Below, piece after piece: positions 1 through 11,959 of a stretch of 64,000 nt of DNA. Source of the DNA: Chloranthus sessilifolius (lineage: Eukaryota; Streptophyta; Magnoliopsida; Chloranthales; Chloranthaceae); the NCBI GenBank assembly GCA_021018995.1, contig CM037588.1, positions 78,403,765 to 78,467,764 of the forward strand. Direction: 5' to 3'. Every line of letters begins with the position of its first letter. Position 1 is the stretch's first letter. Position numbers and translations under genes: made by a program. The notes under the pieces are model-generated. The model saw only the letters and a list, made by a program, of their open reading frames with translations, was not told the DNA's origin and ran no database searches.

Positions 1-1721
1 GTTCTAAGAACTATGTTCTAAAGTGCCCAAGCCACTGCGTTGTGATGCATACTTGTGCGATCTAAAAGTTCAAAGGTGTTGAAGCATAGGATTCGTTCCA
101 CATAAATCTCTGTAAATCACATGCCAAAATCTTACACGTAATTCAAGGTTCATATATAAAGTCCAAAGAGTCCAAAGGCCCAAAGTGTCAAGAGTTCAAA
201 GGTTCACAAGTTCGAAATGGATAATTGCTTTAAAGAGTTCAAAATTTAAATTCAATTCCATAGTAGAAATTAAAAGCGGAAAACAATATCAAAATTCAGA
301 TGGAAGAAATTCCATAATTCAAAGTAGGTTCTAATATTTAATATTCAAAGTGATTCCAAGTTTTGATGCAATAAAGTTCAGTGAGAACAATGCTATCATT
401 TCACAGATTTATCTTGAGAGTATCACTAAAGCCATGATTCGAAATTAAAAGAATATGATTACGCATTGAATCTCTCCTACCTCAATCCCAAAAATCGTAA
501 GGTACAAATTGAGATACTTCCTTTGTAATATCTCCGATTTTCTCTTCTATGGTCCATGCAAAATTTACACATAAAGAGAACAAATCGTTAAAGGTTCGAA
601 ATTGGTTGACTGAATAGTATGGAAAAATATTTTATTTACTTTGCTCACAGCTTGCTCCTGTCATATGACAATGAGCTGTCTTATGCACAATGAGCTATGG
701 TCTGTTCACACCGAGCTGTGACTGCAAAAATTTTAGAACCTATATTCTGTTTTAATATATACAGCTCATTGCTATGTTATGACAACGAGATGTGACCATG
801 TTCACAGTGAGCGGTGGGTTGTTCACAGCGAGCTGCGACTGCTGATTTTCATAAAGTGCCTTCTGTGTTTGGTATCCACATCGAGCTGTCACATATTTAT
901 AACGAGCTATGGTTGTTTTCAAGCTCATTGGATGTATCATCTTGAGCTACCCCAAAACGACATATTATAATGATCAATTGGACTTTTGTGACAACCCGAC
1001 GTTTCCCTTCTTTTGATTATTGGAACCGTCATGTCATCGGATCACCTAACATGATCCTTTCATCAAAGGGGTCATTTCTTGTACAAAGTTTTGCAAATGC
1101 GGAGGCGATGTAGTTAATCTGGCAGTTGATAATATGGAAAAATAACCAATGTATTTTACTTATCTAAGCAGGAAACTAGAAACACTATATATAAGATCAA
1201 ACGATCTGATGTATAACTTTCCACCGATGACGGCCACCCGTCACCTAAACAGTGGAAAGAAAACCTATACATCCAAAAAGATAAAATATCAGAAACTACC
1301 ATATATCATTTATACATGTCTTTTACTATATCTATCTCTCCTTTCCTCTCTCTACCTCTCTTCAAACTCTCCATTTATAAACCTATTTCGGGAAGAACTC
1401 TATGGCGAAATTATCTTCCTCGTCGTCTTCTCCCTCTTCCTCGTCGGGCACGTATGTAGGATCTGCAGCATGCTCTGGATCAGGCTTTGTAGCTAAGACA
1501 ATTAAGTCGTGGAATGAGCTATCATCAAAGCTCAGTAGAGAATATTACCATGCTAAGTCATACGTTAGATTACCAACATAACAAAAATCAAGGCATATAA
1601 TATAAGCAAGGCTTTATTATGTGACTACATGATCATGCTGACATGCTGGATGAACTCATGGTGTGACAAGTACAGAAATCAAGCAGAAACACGATACACA
1701 TATTGACAGAAACAAGCAAAT

Positions 1722-1867
1722 CAAGTTCCTGAGTTAGTGGGATCACTTGTCAAGCTCTCGAGTTAGTGGGATCACTTGAATCAAGACAAAATAAGCTCCC
1801 GAGTTAGTGGGATCACTTGTAATGAAGGTTTATCCTGTCAAGTTCCCGAGTTAGCAGGATCACTTGG
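1722..1867. repeat. Four-copy imperfect array of the family-A LTR 38-bp motif
   Basis: Four occurrences of a word like caag-ctcccgagttagtgggatcacttg, the reverse complement of the motif in the A LTRs, with variable spacers. Each unit has internal dyad symmetry (CAAG..TCCCG..CGGGA..CTTG) and could fold as a bulged hairpin. Confidence 0.8.
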
Positions 1868-2100
1868 CTTTAAACAGGGTCAAAATGTGTACAGGACATC
1901 AAGATAGCAGAGAGGACGAAGCATGATTATGCATGGTATCGTGTATGCCATATTATTAGGATATAAGCATATATCAACCCTGAATATACCATAAACCGCA
2001 CTTACATGTGTATAAACGAGAATTTAGCCGAATCTAGCATAAGCCTAGCATAAGTCTAGCATAAGCCTTCCTATTTTGATCTTAGAATTGCCCCAATTCG

Positions 2101-2102
<2 letters not shown>

Positions 2103-2146
<44 letters not shown>
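2103..2146. repeat. (AT)22 microsatellite
   Basis: Uninterrupted AT dinucleotides inside the family-A solo LTR. Confidence 0.97.
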
Positions 2147-2148
<2 letters not shown>

Positions 2149-2627
2149 CAACATTACTATGAATTTATTTATAAACCGGATAATTTTTCATGCATTCATT
2201 GAATATCTATATATATATAATTATCAGGTCACCATAGGTTAAATAGTAATGTAATTCAAGGCAGCTATATGTTCTATATAGCAATTTCTATCAATATCCA
2301 TATATAAACCATACATTTCAATCTATAGATGAATAAGGAAACCAAACATGCGTTTAGCAAAGTAAATTGCCTACCTATGTGTAGATTCTTACGGTTATTG
2401 TAGTTGATGCATGCTCAGGCATCCGAAAACATCACGCTAACATATGTTCTTCACACTGCCTAAGTGCACCATGTGGCACCAATCTATGATAAATAGAATA
2501 GATTTATATTAAAAGTCAACATTCAACAGATGGCTCATGGTATATTTAAGACCCAAAGATATAGCCATCTAGACCCCTAATGGATCCAAGGTCCGAAATG
2601 CAAAAAGCACAGCCCAACCCTCATCTG

Positions 2628-2720
2628 CTGAAGGTTGCCGCGGCAAGCTCACTAGCTATGCATCTTACCGCGGCAACCTTATAAGGTTGCCGCGGCAAGT
2701 TTAAGCATCAGGCTTGCCGT
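2628..2720. repeat. TTGCCGCGGCAA palindrome cluster in the family-A solo LTR
   Basis: Several copies of gttgccgcggcaag / ttaccgcggcaac / gcttgccgtgg in about 90 bp. The same word occurs in both LTRs of element A, so it marks the family. Confidence 0.85.
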
Positions 2721-4604
2721 GGTTTCTTCCTTGCTTCTCTGGGTTTTGCTGCGCTTTTGAGTTTAGTGCTTTCAACTAAATAGTATCCTAGCTTATCAAC
2801 CTAAATTTGATTATAATTTGAGTATAATCAGTGCACCTTGAAGGAGGTTTGTGGTTTGTGTAGCATTACATTGAAAAGACCTTTTTGGTAGAGTTGTGGT
2901 AACCGACTATCAATGTTGTGTTTGCCGTGTTTGAGATTTACAAGGTCTTTTCAATGTAATGCTACACAAAATGAATTTCACTCAATCTAGCGGATGCAAT
3001 ATGTAGAATCGAAATTGCTGGATTATGAAGTGCACTATGGTCTCATACTATATCAGAGGTAATCAGGGCTGGGATAGGATCACTGTACGTGACCATGGTG
3101 TCCTTAGATTTGTAGACCATAGGTGTAGGATTTTCTTTCAATGAAATGTAAAGGAGGAAGATGATGGCCATGTTCGTAGGTTTGATAAGGGTTTGCTGCA
3201 GTTTGCATGCATGAACCCATAAGGTGACTCATTTGAGTCCTGTAAACACTTATTCATGCAAATAGCTTACAAGCTACTTTAAATTTAGCTTCCCTATAAA
3301 CCAACACTACCTTTGTAGTGTACTGCAGAAAAAATAAAACAAGAAGACATCGTATATATATAAATCACACTACTAGAGCCTAGTAGTGTGTAAAGCTATT
3401 ATACTATACCATTTTGCTTTGTACTTGTGCGTAAATCAAAATAGGGCTGTAGTTTTGTGCCAAGTTATTATACTACACTAAATTTGTATAATAGCTATAT
3501 TTTTTTATAGGGATTTATTTCCATCAAACAACATATTTGACCTGACCGGACTCTTATCGGTACTGTGTCAAATCTGGGAATCGTTACAACTTTTCTATCG
3601 AAAGTTATGACCTTCAGAAGATGCTTTCTTTCAGTGATAGTGATCTGCGGGTGTCACCACAACGAGTTGTCATATGTACTACAGCGGGTTGTGATATTGC
3701 TCACAGCGAGCTGCGGTGCCTGACAGCATGCTGTGACTTAATGACAACGCATTGTGGTTTCTATCGCAGTGAGTTGTTATTGCTGTTTTTAACATTTCGA
3801 ACACTGTATGTTCTTGGTTCGAAAATGAAAGTCCGAACAAGAATCATTGGTTCCAACTTCATGATCTTAGGTCCTTAATTAATGAAAAATAACGTTGATA
3901 CTAAGGAATCATAGATCCGATGATAAGAGATGGTGGATTTACCTCTCGAAGCGTGAAACTATAAATCAATATGCAATACATCGATGTTCCACTCGTTCGT
4001 TCACGTTCCTTCTTCCTCTTGCTTGTGGATGATCACAGTGTCTTATGGAAGAACACCTTAATGATCTTATGGAGGTTGAAGAACAAGAAGAAGAATGGTG
4101 GATAGGATTTCTTAAGAAGGAACTAAGAAGAATAAAAAGAGAAGAGGCTAGGTTCTTATTTAAAGAGAAAACTAGGTTTTCTCTTACGGTGCCTTCTAAT
4201 TAGAGTTTTAGAGGGTTTAGGAAATTACAATCCCCGAGAACCCTTAACTTTAGAAATTCTACGTGAGTTGCCTTTTCTAACTTCTTAGGCAACATTCCAG
4301 TGTTAGGCTGACACACCTAGCTTAAGTGTATAGGCTTTTGCCACAAGGTCCAAACTAGAGCTTTTTGAAGTCTCTAGCAAGGTTTGATCCCTAGACCTCT
4401 GACTTAGAATTCAAGATTCTTACCATTGGTTCTCTCACGGAGCTTGTGTAACTATTTACACAATAATATATAAGAGTCCTGTTTAGGCTAAGGTGCATAT
4501 TAAGTTTAAAAATATTCAAGAAATTAATGGTTAGTGGTGTATGTCTTATTAAGCATATACTTCTATTATGTGTATTTGTTGTTTTGAAAAATTGGGGTGT
4601 TACA

Positions 4605-4613
4605 TCCTCTCGC
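4605..4613 (-). other. Element B polypurine tract
   Basis: In element sense the bases next to the 3' LTR read gcgagagga, then TGTAACACCCC. A purine run in this position is the expected plus-strand primer. Confidence 0.6.
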
Positions 4614-4650
4614 AGTTAAAAGAATTTTCATCCTAAAAAATTTTCGTACC

Positions 4651-6033
4651 TTATTTGAAGAGATGCGGGTATTGATCGCGAATCTCTGCTTCCCATTCCC
4701 AATTGGCTTCAACGGATGAGTGATTCTGCCACTTAACAATCACCAGCAGGATTCGCTTGGTATGTAAGATTTGCTCCTTATGGTTCAGTATTTGAATCGG
4801 CTCTTTAACTACCTTCGTATCTTCCTTAAGTTTGATGGGTTGGTAGTCAAAGATGTGACTCTGGTCTTTGATGTATTTCCTGAGCATCAATACATGGAAT
4901 ATATTGTGCATACGGGAGAGCTGAGCTGGTAGTGCAAGTCGATATGCGACTTCTCCGACTCGTCCTAGTATCTCAAAAGGTCTGACATAACGTGGTCTCA
5001 GTTTTCCATGTCTTTTGAATCGCATCACGCCCTTGGTAGGTGAGATTTTGACGAAGACGTTGTCCCCTATCTGGAATTCGGTCTTCTTTCATTTGAGGTC
5101 AGCATAGCTCTCCTGTCGGCTTTGACCGACTCTTAATCTTTCTCGAATCAACCAAATCACTTCGGTTGTGCTTTCAATGATCTCGGGACCCAATATGAAT
5201 TTATCTCCAGTCTCTTCCCAATTGAGTGGAGACTTGTATCTTCGACCATATAGCGCCTTGAAAGGGGCCATCCCTATGCTTGCCTGATAGCTATTATTGT
5301 ATGCGAACTCAATTAAAGGCAAGTGTTTATCCCATGATCCTTGAAAGTCTAGCATATAGGCTTGAAGCATGTCTTTAATAATTTGATTCAACCTTTCTGT
5401 CTGACCATCGGTCCGTGGGTGAAATGCTGAGCTAAAAGCTAGTCTCGAGCCCATTCTTTCTTAGAAATGTTATTAAAACTTTGATGTGTATAACGGATCT
5501 CTATCTGAGACAATGCCAGCTAGGATGTCGTGTAATTTGACGATCTCTTTGAGGTATAACTCTGCAAGCTGACTTGTGGGTTACCTTGTACTGTACGGTA
5601 TGAAATGAAAGGACTTGGTTAAGTGATCAACTATCACCCAAATTGTATTGTGCCCTTTCACAATTTTCGGTAATCTAAGGATGGAATCCATAGATATAGC
5701 TTCCCGTTTCTATTCTGATATTGGTAAAGGTTAAAGTAAACCAGAAGGGTTTTGATGGCCAACCTTCTCTTACTGGCACGCCAGGCATGTCGATACATGT
5801 TCTGCTATATCTTTCTTCAAACCTCTCCACCAAAAGCTCTTCTTCAAATCTTGATACATCTTTATACAACCAGGATGGACGACATACATTGACTTGTGTG
5901 GTTCTTCGAGAATAAGGCGTCGAAGGTCAGTATCTGCTGACACACATAGTTGATCTTTGAATAATAAGGAATCGTCCTCCATGATGGAGAAATCTGATTT
6001 ATTCCCACTGATCACACCTTGCCTGATTCTCAT
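4651..6033 (-). pseudogene. pol: Element B integrase with chromodomain-like C-terminus (degraded)
   Basis: Integrase inserts the cDNA into the host genome. Three pieces are readable. 6033-5770 holds the H-H-C-C zinc domain (HKSMYVVH ... CLACQ, intact). 5454-5089 holds the end of the catalytic core (FHPRTDGQTERLNQ, carrying the glutamate) followed by FAYNNSYQASIGMAPFKALY. 5028-4651 holds the C-terminal part with RPFEILGRVGEVAYRLALP and a tail rich in W/E (VKWQNHSSVEANWEWE) like the chromodomain-like tails of Tekay/Del integrases. The core between 5770 and 5454, with the first two catalytic aspartates, is broken by stops and frameshifts. Non-functional. Confidence 0.88.
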
Positions 6034-6795
6034 AAGCTCTCCATTAGTCTTTTGAAGTTCTTAGATGTTATTGAATAGTGTTGGTCGGATGATGATGTTA
6101 GGCAATAATGCTCTAGATTCCTTAACCTCAAACTTCTTGTCATATAGTGATATATCCTCAAATAATCACCATCTGTGAATCTTCGTGATGAGGTAGAACA
6201 ATTGAGCTATGATTTTTAGGCTTTCAGTATCGCCACCATTTAGCTTTCCCGGGTGGGCCCAGATTATATACAGTCATAGTCCTTCAAGAACTCTATCCAT
6301 CTCCTTTGCCTCATGTTCAAATCCTTTTGAGTGAAGAGATACTTCAAACTCTTATGATTGGTGAGGATTTCGATAATGCCTCCATGTCTTCAAGGAAAAT
6401 ATCACTGTTGCAAGCTATAAGTCATGAGTCGGGTAATTCTTCTCATGATCCTTGAGTGGTCGGGAGCCATAAGCGATAACTCTTTCATGTTGGTTGAGTA
6501 CACATCCCAATCTACTGTGTGATGCATCACTATATACTACAAAACCTCCACTGTTTGATGGTATGGCAAGAAGTGGTGCTGAAGTTAACTTGTTCTTCAG
6601 CTCTTGAAAACTCTTCTCCCATGTATTGTTCCATTCAAACTTCGCATTCTTCCTCATGAGTTGAGTAAGTGGTTTTGCAATTTTGGAGAAACCTTCAATG
6701 AATCTCCTGTAATACCCGGCTAAACCCAAAATGCTTCGGACTTCAGTCACTGTCTTCGGTTGGTCCCATTGCATGATAGCCTCAATTTTTGCTGG
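6034..6795 (-). pseudogene. pol: Element B RNase H and RT connection (degraded)
   Basis: 6774-6415 reads from the RT thumb/connection ([26 protein letters not shown]) into the start of RNase H ([17 protein letters not shown], then [21 protein letters not shown]). A stop follows at 6415 and the rest of RNase H (6414-6034) is in broken frames. RNase H removes the RNA template during reverse transcription. The domain order RT, RNase H, integrase is the gypsy order. Confidence 0.85.
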
Positions 6796-7405
6796 CTAGA
6801 CTTTAATGCCTTCTTCGGATATAACATGTCCTAAGAAACTAACTTGCTCTAGCCAAAACTCACACTTGCTCAACTTCGCATATAGTCGGTGATCACAAAG
6901 TGTCTGAAGAGCTAGACGTAGATGTTGTTTGTGATCTTCCCTAGTCTTCGAATAGATGAGGATGCCATCTACGAAGACAATCACACACTTGTTGAGATGT
7001 GGTTTGAATACTCTATTCATCAGGTCCATGAAAGATGCTGGCTCATTTGTCAACTCGAATGGCATCACTGAAAACTCATAGTGGCCATATCTCGTTCGAA
7101 AGGCAGCCTTCGGAATGTCTTCTGCCTTAACCTTCAGTTGATGATATCTTGATCTCAGGTCTATCTTTGAGAAAAATTTTATGCTTTGGAGTTGATCGAA
7201 GAGGTTGTCAATCCGAGGAAGTGGATAACGGTTTTTGATCTTTAACTTATTCAGCTGGCGATAATCAATACAAAGCCGCATCGATCCATCTTTCTTTTTG
7301 ACAAATAAGACGGGTGCTCCCCATGGTGAAACACTCGGCCTAATGAACCCTTATCTAAGAGCTCTTGCAACTGTTCCTTGAGTTCCTTTAATTCGGCCGG
7401 CGCCA
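6796..7405 (-). pseudogene. pol: Element B reverse transcriptase with catalytic Asp replaced by Gly
   Basis: RT copies the element RNA. The block 7405-7282 gives [20 protein letters not shown] and a frameshifted GEHP segment; 7281-6796 is open and holds [45 protein letters not shown] and the catalytic box FVDGILIYS, where plant gypsy RTs have FVDDILIYS. The second aspartate codon is GGC (+ strand 6964-6966). It ends with [13 protein letters not shown]. This change alone would inactivate polymerisation. The N-terminal end of the domain lies at 11192 beyond solo LTR J. Confidence 0.9.
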
Positions 7406-8497
7406 TGTGGTGTGACAGCCCGATTTTCCCAGCACATTTTTTTTCTTTAACACAGATCTTTGAGAAAATCAGACCGTCAGATTGTAGATCACAATCTGAT
7501 ACAGAATACTTGGTACATTCATACATATGCAAAAATTAAAGCAGATAATATATATGACATAATTAAAATCTCTAGTTCTAATATCCAATATGAACAGTAA
7601 CTAAAATAAACCATCCGTGATGGCCGGCTATCACTTAATAGTGGTGTACAATATGTGTATAATAGCATGAATGTACCAAGCCCAAATTTACCAAAATCCA
7701 CAATGTACTAAATCTACGATCCTTAAACTAGGGGTACAAATCCTCAGGCGGAATATCATCTTCAATACGTAGTCTGGATCTTCCTCAAAGCTAAGATCCT
7801 AATCAATACCTATACCTATGACGTATAGTCGGAGTGAGCTAACAGTCTAACCTCGGTGGAGAAAACTCAATACCAAGTACATCTTATCAGATCAATGCAT
7901 AGATTCAATGACCATAAATTAGAAAATATTTTCAAGTCAAAATAGAAACTGACTTTCAAAGCATTTTTCATATCAAACGGAAGCTGATTTTCATATTGAA
8001 AATGGAAACTGATTTTTTTAGTTCAAAGACAAGTTCATATCAAGACAAAGCCGAATTTCATGTCATACAAAAGACTAAATTTGCAAACTTGTCTTTGAAA
8101 ACATAGCCGAATTTCAAAGACAAGTTCATATCAAAACAAAATTTGTAATCTTAGGTTGAAAAGGACTAATTCGAAGGGCAATTTCATGTCATACAAAAGA
8201 CTAAATTTTGAAGGTATTTATCAAAAACATAAACTAATTTGCAGAAGCATTTTGTCTTAAAACAAGGACAATTTTCAAGTTCAGATTCAAATTCAAATTC
8301 GAAGCTCAATTATCAGATTCAGAGTCGATTATGAAATTTGGATTCAAAGTTTCAGATTCAGAGTTCTTATTCCTCTTCATATTCAATTTCACATATTTCG
8401 GGATTCAGTTATTCACTTTCCAATTACATGCTACTTATCAGGTAATGTAGGACTTAAATCGATTGACGGAGTTCGGTTCACTTATATGACTTACACA

Positions 8498-8890
8498 TTC
8501 GATTCATGGATATCCCGCAATGTTGGTTCGATTCATGGATTAACTGTCGTACCAATTCGATTCATGGATATCTTACTGCACTGGTTTAATTCACTTACAT
8601 ATAATCCGCCCTAGCGATTCACAATTGTACGAATAATTCGCCCTAGCAGACTACAAATACACATATAATCTGCCCTAGCGGTCCACAGTGTGTACATATA
8701 ATCTACCATAGCGGTCCACTTCAATTTTCTTGACTTATTATTCGATTCACGGATATGCCATTGTGCCGGTTCGATTCACTGATTAACTGCCGTACTAGTT
8801 TGATTCACGAATATACCGTCGTGCCGATTCGATTCATGGATTAACTCCCATACCAGTTCGATTCACGGATATGCCGCTGTGCTGGTTCGA
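8498..8890. repeat. 29-bp tandem repeat with alternating units in LTR J
   Basis: The word ttcgattca recurs every 29-30 bp (for example 8498, 8527, 8556, then 8741, 8770, 8799, 8828, 8857). The tails alternate between 'ggatatgccgctgtgccgg' and 'ggattaactgccgtaccag', giving a 58-bp higher-order unit. A second short repeat, 'ataatctgccctagcggtccac', interrupts it at about 8600-8720. Confidence 0.8.
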
Positions 8891-9240
8891 AGTTCAAAGA
8901 TTCAAAGGTTTGATGATTCAAAGATTCATTATTCACATCTTCTAAGTTCAAAGTTCATATTCGTGTTCAAAGTTCAAAGTTCATATCAGTTCATTACTAT
9001 TCATATCAAATTCATATTCAAAGTTCAATATTCAAGTCATGTTCATAGTTCGAAGTTCAGATTTTGTATCAGATTCAAATGCAAATATCAAGGTTCTAAT
9101 TTCAGATTCCTAGTTACAAATTCATATTCAAAATTCATATTCAGAGTTCATTTTTGAAGTTCATGTTCAAGGTTCAAACTCAAAGTTTAAGGATTCGATA
9201 ATTCAAATTTCAAAAGAAAAACTCATATTTCCAAATCAAT
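8880..9240. repeat. Degenerate 'ttcaaagttcatattc' low-complexity tract
   Basis: About 360 bp built of ttcaaag, ttcatat and ttcagat words, without fixed period. Similar words occur in the B LTRs (about 140-330 and 14080-14290). No frame is conserved. Confidence 0.7.
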
Positions 9241-11191
9241 TTCTAAGTGATCACCGTTCCATTCAAATACCTCATACAAATCTATGAATCGAAATCTAAT
9301 GTAATTGAGTATCAAATTTTCCAAAACAGTCAATTTCCATGTTTTAAAACCATTTTAAAATTAAACAAGTCAAATACTAGCTCAAAAGCAGTCAAACTTA
9401 TCCCATTTCATTTGATCATATCAAAGCATCTACGAAATTAGAGTAAAAAATGTGATTGAGTGTCGAATTTTCCCCACCTTGGTTCGATGTCTTGCGAAAA
9501 CAAAATGTGAAAAATCCTCACAAGCAGCCTCCAAGCAGCCTTCAACTCTTAATCTACATCACAACACGTGTATACATTACATGTTATTAACTAAAAGATC
9601 AAACATGTTGAAGTTCCTAAGTCTTTTCTTAAATTGAGGCGGAATGGACAAGTTCATACTAACATTGGATCATGTAGAACTTGTCCCTACTTTCCCCTAA
9701 AATTTGACCTTTAAGACACTTGATTTATGAGTTTCTTAATTCATACAAGTTGTAGAGCTCATTGTCCTCTTTCCACCGCAAGCATCGCGTAATTCTGAGT
9801 TCGGAATAAAAAGTTACGGCCAAAATACTGAGCTGGTTTCAGGTTAGCTCAGCTTGCTCTAGTGGCACATACAACCCAACTCGATCTGGCTTTTCCAAAG
9901 CCAAATAAGCCTAAAATTTGAGCTCGAGCTGGTGCTTCATGTGGGACCTAGCTCAAGCTGGCTCAAAGGGAGCTCGAGCTAGCTTTCCTGCATTCCAAAA
10001 TTCCAGGATTTGTTCTTCTTTCCCAAATTTCGACAAAACCATTACAAATGGACTTAATCAAAGTTAAAACACTTATATATGATTAATCCATGAAATTTAC
10101 CTTCTAATTCATGCATGTAAGATCCGCGATGATCAGATCGATGAAAATTGACGCTGAAGCTCTCGCTTGTCTTTGTGATGATTCGATCTCTCTAATCCAA
10201 ACCCGAATTTCTCGAATCCTTGCATGAGATCCAAACATACACACAATCAAATCTAAATTTCACATTTCCTCCTACGATCTATGCATGCATGTGAAGGGTT
10301 TCAGAATTTATCTTCTCAAATCGGGCACACAACGCCCACGATGATCGTATCCAAAATCCACGCCTTCAAGCTCACCATTCCTCCACCGATTTAAACCCTC
10401 GATTCTTTCGCTCGTAAAGGGTGTAGATCATGTCCTCTTGGCATACACAACAACCCCAAATGTTCTCTTGAGTGAATGAGGATAATTCAAATAGAGATCA
10501 ATGGCACTTGGGTCTCACTTGCAAAAGATGGTTTGGGAGAACTGGTTCTCTCTCCCTCTCTCTCTCTCTCTCTTATTTCTCTTGATTATAATCGCGCCGA
10601 GATTGACGTTTCCTTAAGACAAAATGAAGAAGAATATGATGTTTGCATGGAAAATTGGCAACACGAAGGAGAACACAAAGGGAACGAAGCTTTTCTCTCA
10701 AGCTCACCTCTTGCTCTTCTCTCTCTCTCAACATTTCTAGCAAATGAAACTTCCAAAAGAAGTTTCACTTATGTGTATGGGAATTGTTTTGGTGTGAAGC
10801 ATGCACACCAACTAGTGTGTTAGTCCTTATACAAATAAGCTTTAAGTCGGTGTGAAGCTCTAACATCTAAGTTGTGTATTTGTCACACATTCTAAGGTCC
10901 AAGTTAAGGCCCAACGTCGGCCCAATTAGTCAACGTATTCGGGTAGAGGCCCAAGTTTGCAAATTGGGCTCGGGTTCGTGTGTAACATGTACAAACACAC
11001 GTACACTCTACATAGGGTACAAGTTGGGATTAAATGTTCTTGGCACGTGCCCCCAATTATAACAAGTGAGGTTTTAAGGCCACATTATATAGGCCAAACA
11101 TTTGACTTGGGTCAAATCAGTCAAAAGGTCGCATTCTCGTCAAAGTTCAATGATTCAACACTTTAAAAAAATTTTGGGTAATTATTTGCGG

Positions 11192-11823
11192 TATGGAGCT
11201 TTGGATACTAGTTTTGTGCCTGGGGCTAGATCAACTGTGAATTCAACTTCTCTGTTTGGCAGTAAACTGGGTAACACTTTAGGAAACACATCAGGAAACT
11301 CGCATGCGATGGGAATATCAGTAGTGGTGACCTTCTCTTCCCGTTGATTCTGTACGAACGCGAGATACCCATGACATCCATTATTCATCAACCATTCTGC
11401 TCGTATGACGGATATAAAAGGTGCAATGGTTGGCTTAGTGTCAGAGAATTTGAATGGTTTACCCTTCTTAAGGCAAAATGTGACTATCTTTTTAAGACAA
11501 TCAACATTCGCATGATGGGTAGATAACGAGTCCATGCCAAGGATTACGTCGAATCCTTGCATATCCAAGATAATCAGATCGACTGATGCCTTGTGGCCTT
11601 CAATCGAAATGATTACAGATCAACAGATAGTATCTGTGACTACTGAGTTCCCTGTAGGGACTGATATTGATAGAATAAAGTCTAAGGGTTTAGGAGTGAT
11701 ACTCAATTCAACTACAAATTGAGGAGTCATGAAGGAGTGCGCAGATCCTGGGTCTAGCAATACGCGTGCCTTGTATTGACAGATGTGACAACCTGGTACA
11801 TGTGTAAGGTACCTAAGTTTCAT
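11192..11823 (-). pseudogene. pol: Element B protease and start of RT (broken)
   Basis: Aspartic protease that would cut the Gag-Pol polyprotein. 11823-11620 contains ARVLLDPGSAHSFMTPQF, the active-site turn with D-P-G in place of the usual D-[S/T]-G, then PTGNSVVTDTIC. After a frame break, 11568-11192 gives DMQGFDVILGMDSLSTHHANVDC (flap-side Tekay motif) and the RT lead-in IPIACEFPDVFP ... REVEFTVDLAPGTKLVSKAPYR. The frame is then cut by solo LTR J and resumes at 7405. Confidence 0.85.
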
Positions 11824-11959
11824 GTAGGTAATTTAGTTGTGTATAAAAGTGTTGTAGTCTTCATGCACCACGTATTGAAAAATAACAATTTTCAAGGCAT
11901 TCAATAATTGAAAATAAGGTAATAATTGGACAACCAATGATGGGAATATACCTTAGATA

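Larger units (their letters stand above)
987..3588 (-). mobile_element. Solo LTR of family A inside the B 3' LTR
   Basis: A 2602-bp LTR without internal region. In + orientation it runs from TGTGACAACCCG to GAATCGTTACA and is flanked by a perfect 5-bp TSD, acttt (982-986 and 3589-3593). Related on the opposite strand to the LTRs of element A: the 38-bp 'aagtgatcccgctaactcgggagcttg' array (reverse complement here), TTGCCGCGGCAA palindromes and the 'aggatcatgttaggtgatccgac' end are shared. Left by LTR-LTR recombination of a full element. No coding sequence. Confidence 0.9.
1..4604 (-). repeat. Element B 3' LTR, partial and interrupted
   Basis: Positions 1-986 and 3594-4604 match 13946-14850 and 16825-17864 of the right LTR. 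The LTR starts in element sense at 4604 with TGTAACACCCCAATTTTTC. About 730 bp equivalent to 13212-13945 lies left of the window. It contains degenerate gagctgtga/cacagcgagct words (about 660-960 and 3630-3790) and a stretch of 'tccaaag/ttcaaag' repeats near 140-330. No gene is seen inside; short open frames are not conserved between the two copies. Confidence 0.88.
7411..11186 (-). mobile_element. Solo LTR J inserted in element B pol
   Basis: A 3.78-kb non-coding block splits the B frame between KAPYR (11192 side) and MAPAEL (7405 side). It is flanked by TGTGG (7406-7410) and TGCGG (11187-11191), a 5-bp TSD with one difference. The left end, TGTGACAGCCCG, is the inverted end of a Tekay-type LTR; the right end has decayed (no clean TG). 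It carries 'ttcgattca' repeats, AGCTCGAGCT palindromes and the shared AAAAGTTACGGCC block. No protein-coding frame is supported. Confidence 0.78.

Noticed and set aside
1149-1496. 115-codon open frame with a hydrophobic segment
   Set aside because: It lies in a family-A solo LTR, is antisense to it, and is not open in the other family-A LTRs.
7411-11186. Complete nested element rather than a solo LTR
   Set aside because: No PBS, PPT, repeated ends or retroelement protein is found within the block.
11344-11526. Plus-strand frames opposite B protease
   Set aside because: They overlap recognisable minus-strand protease and RT lead-in motifs.
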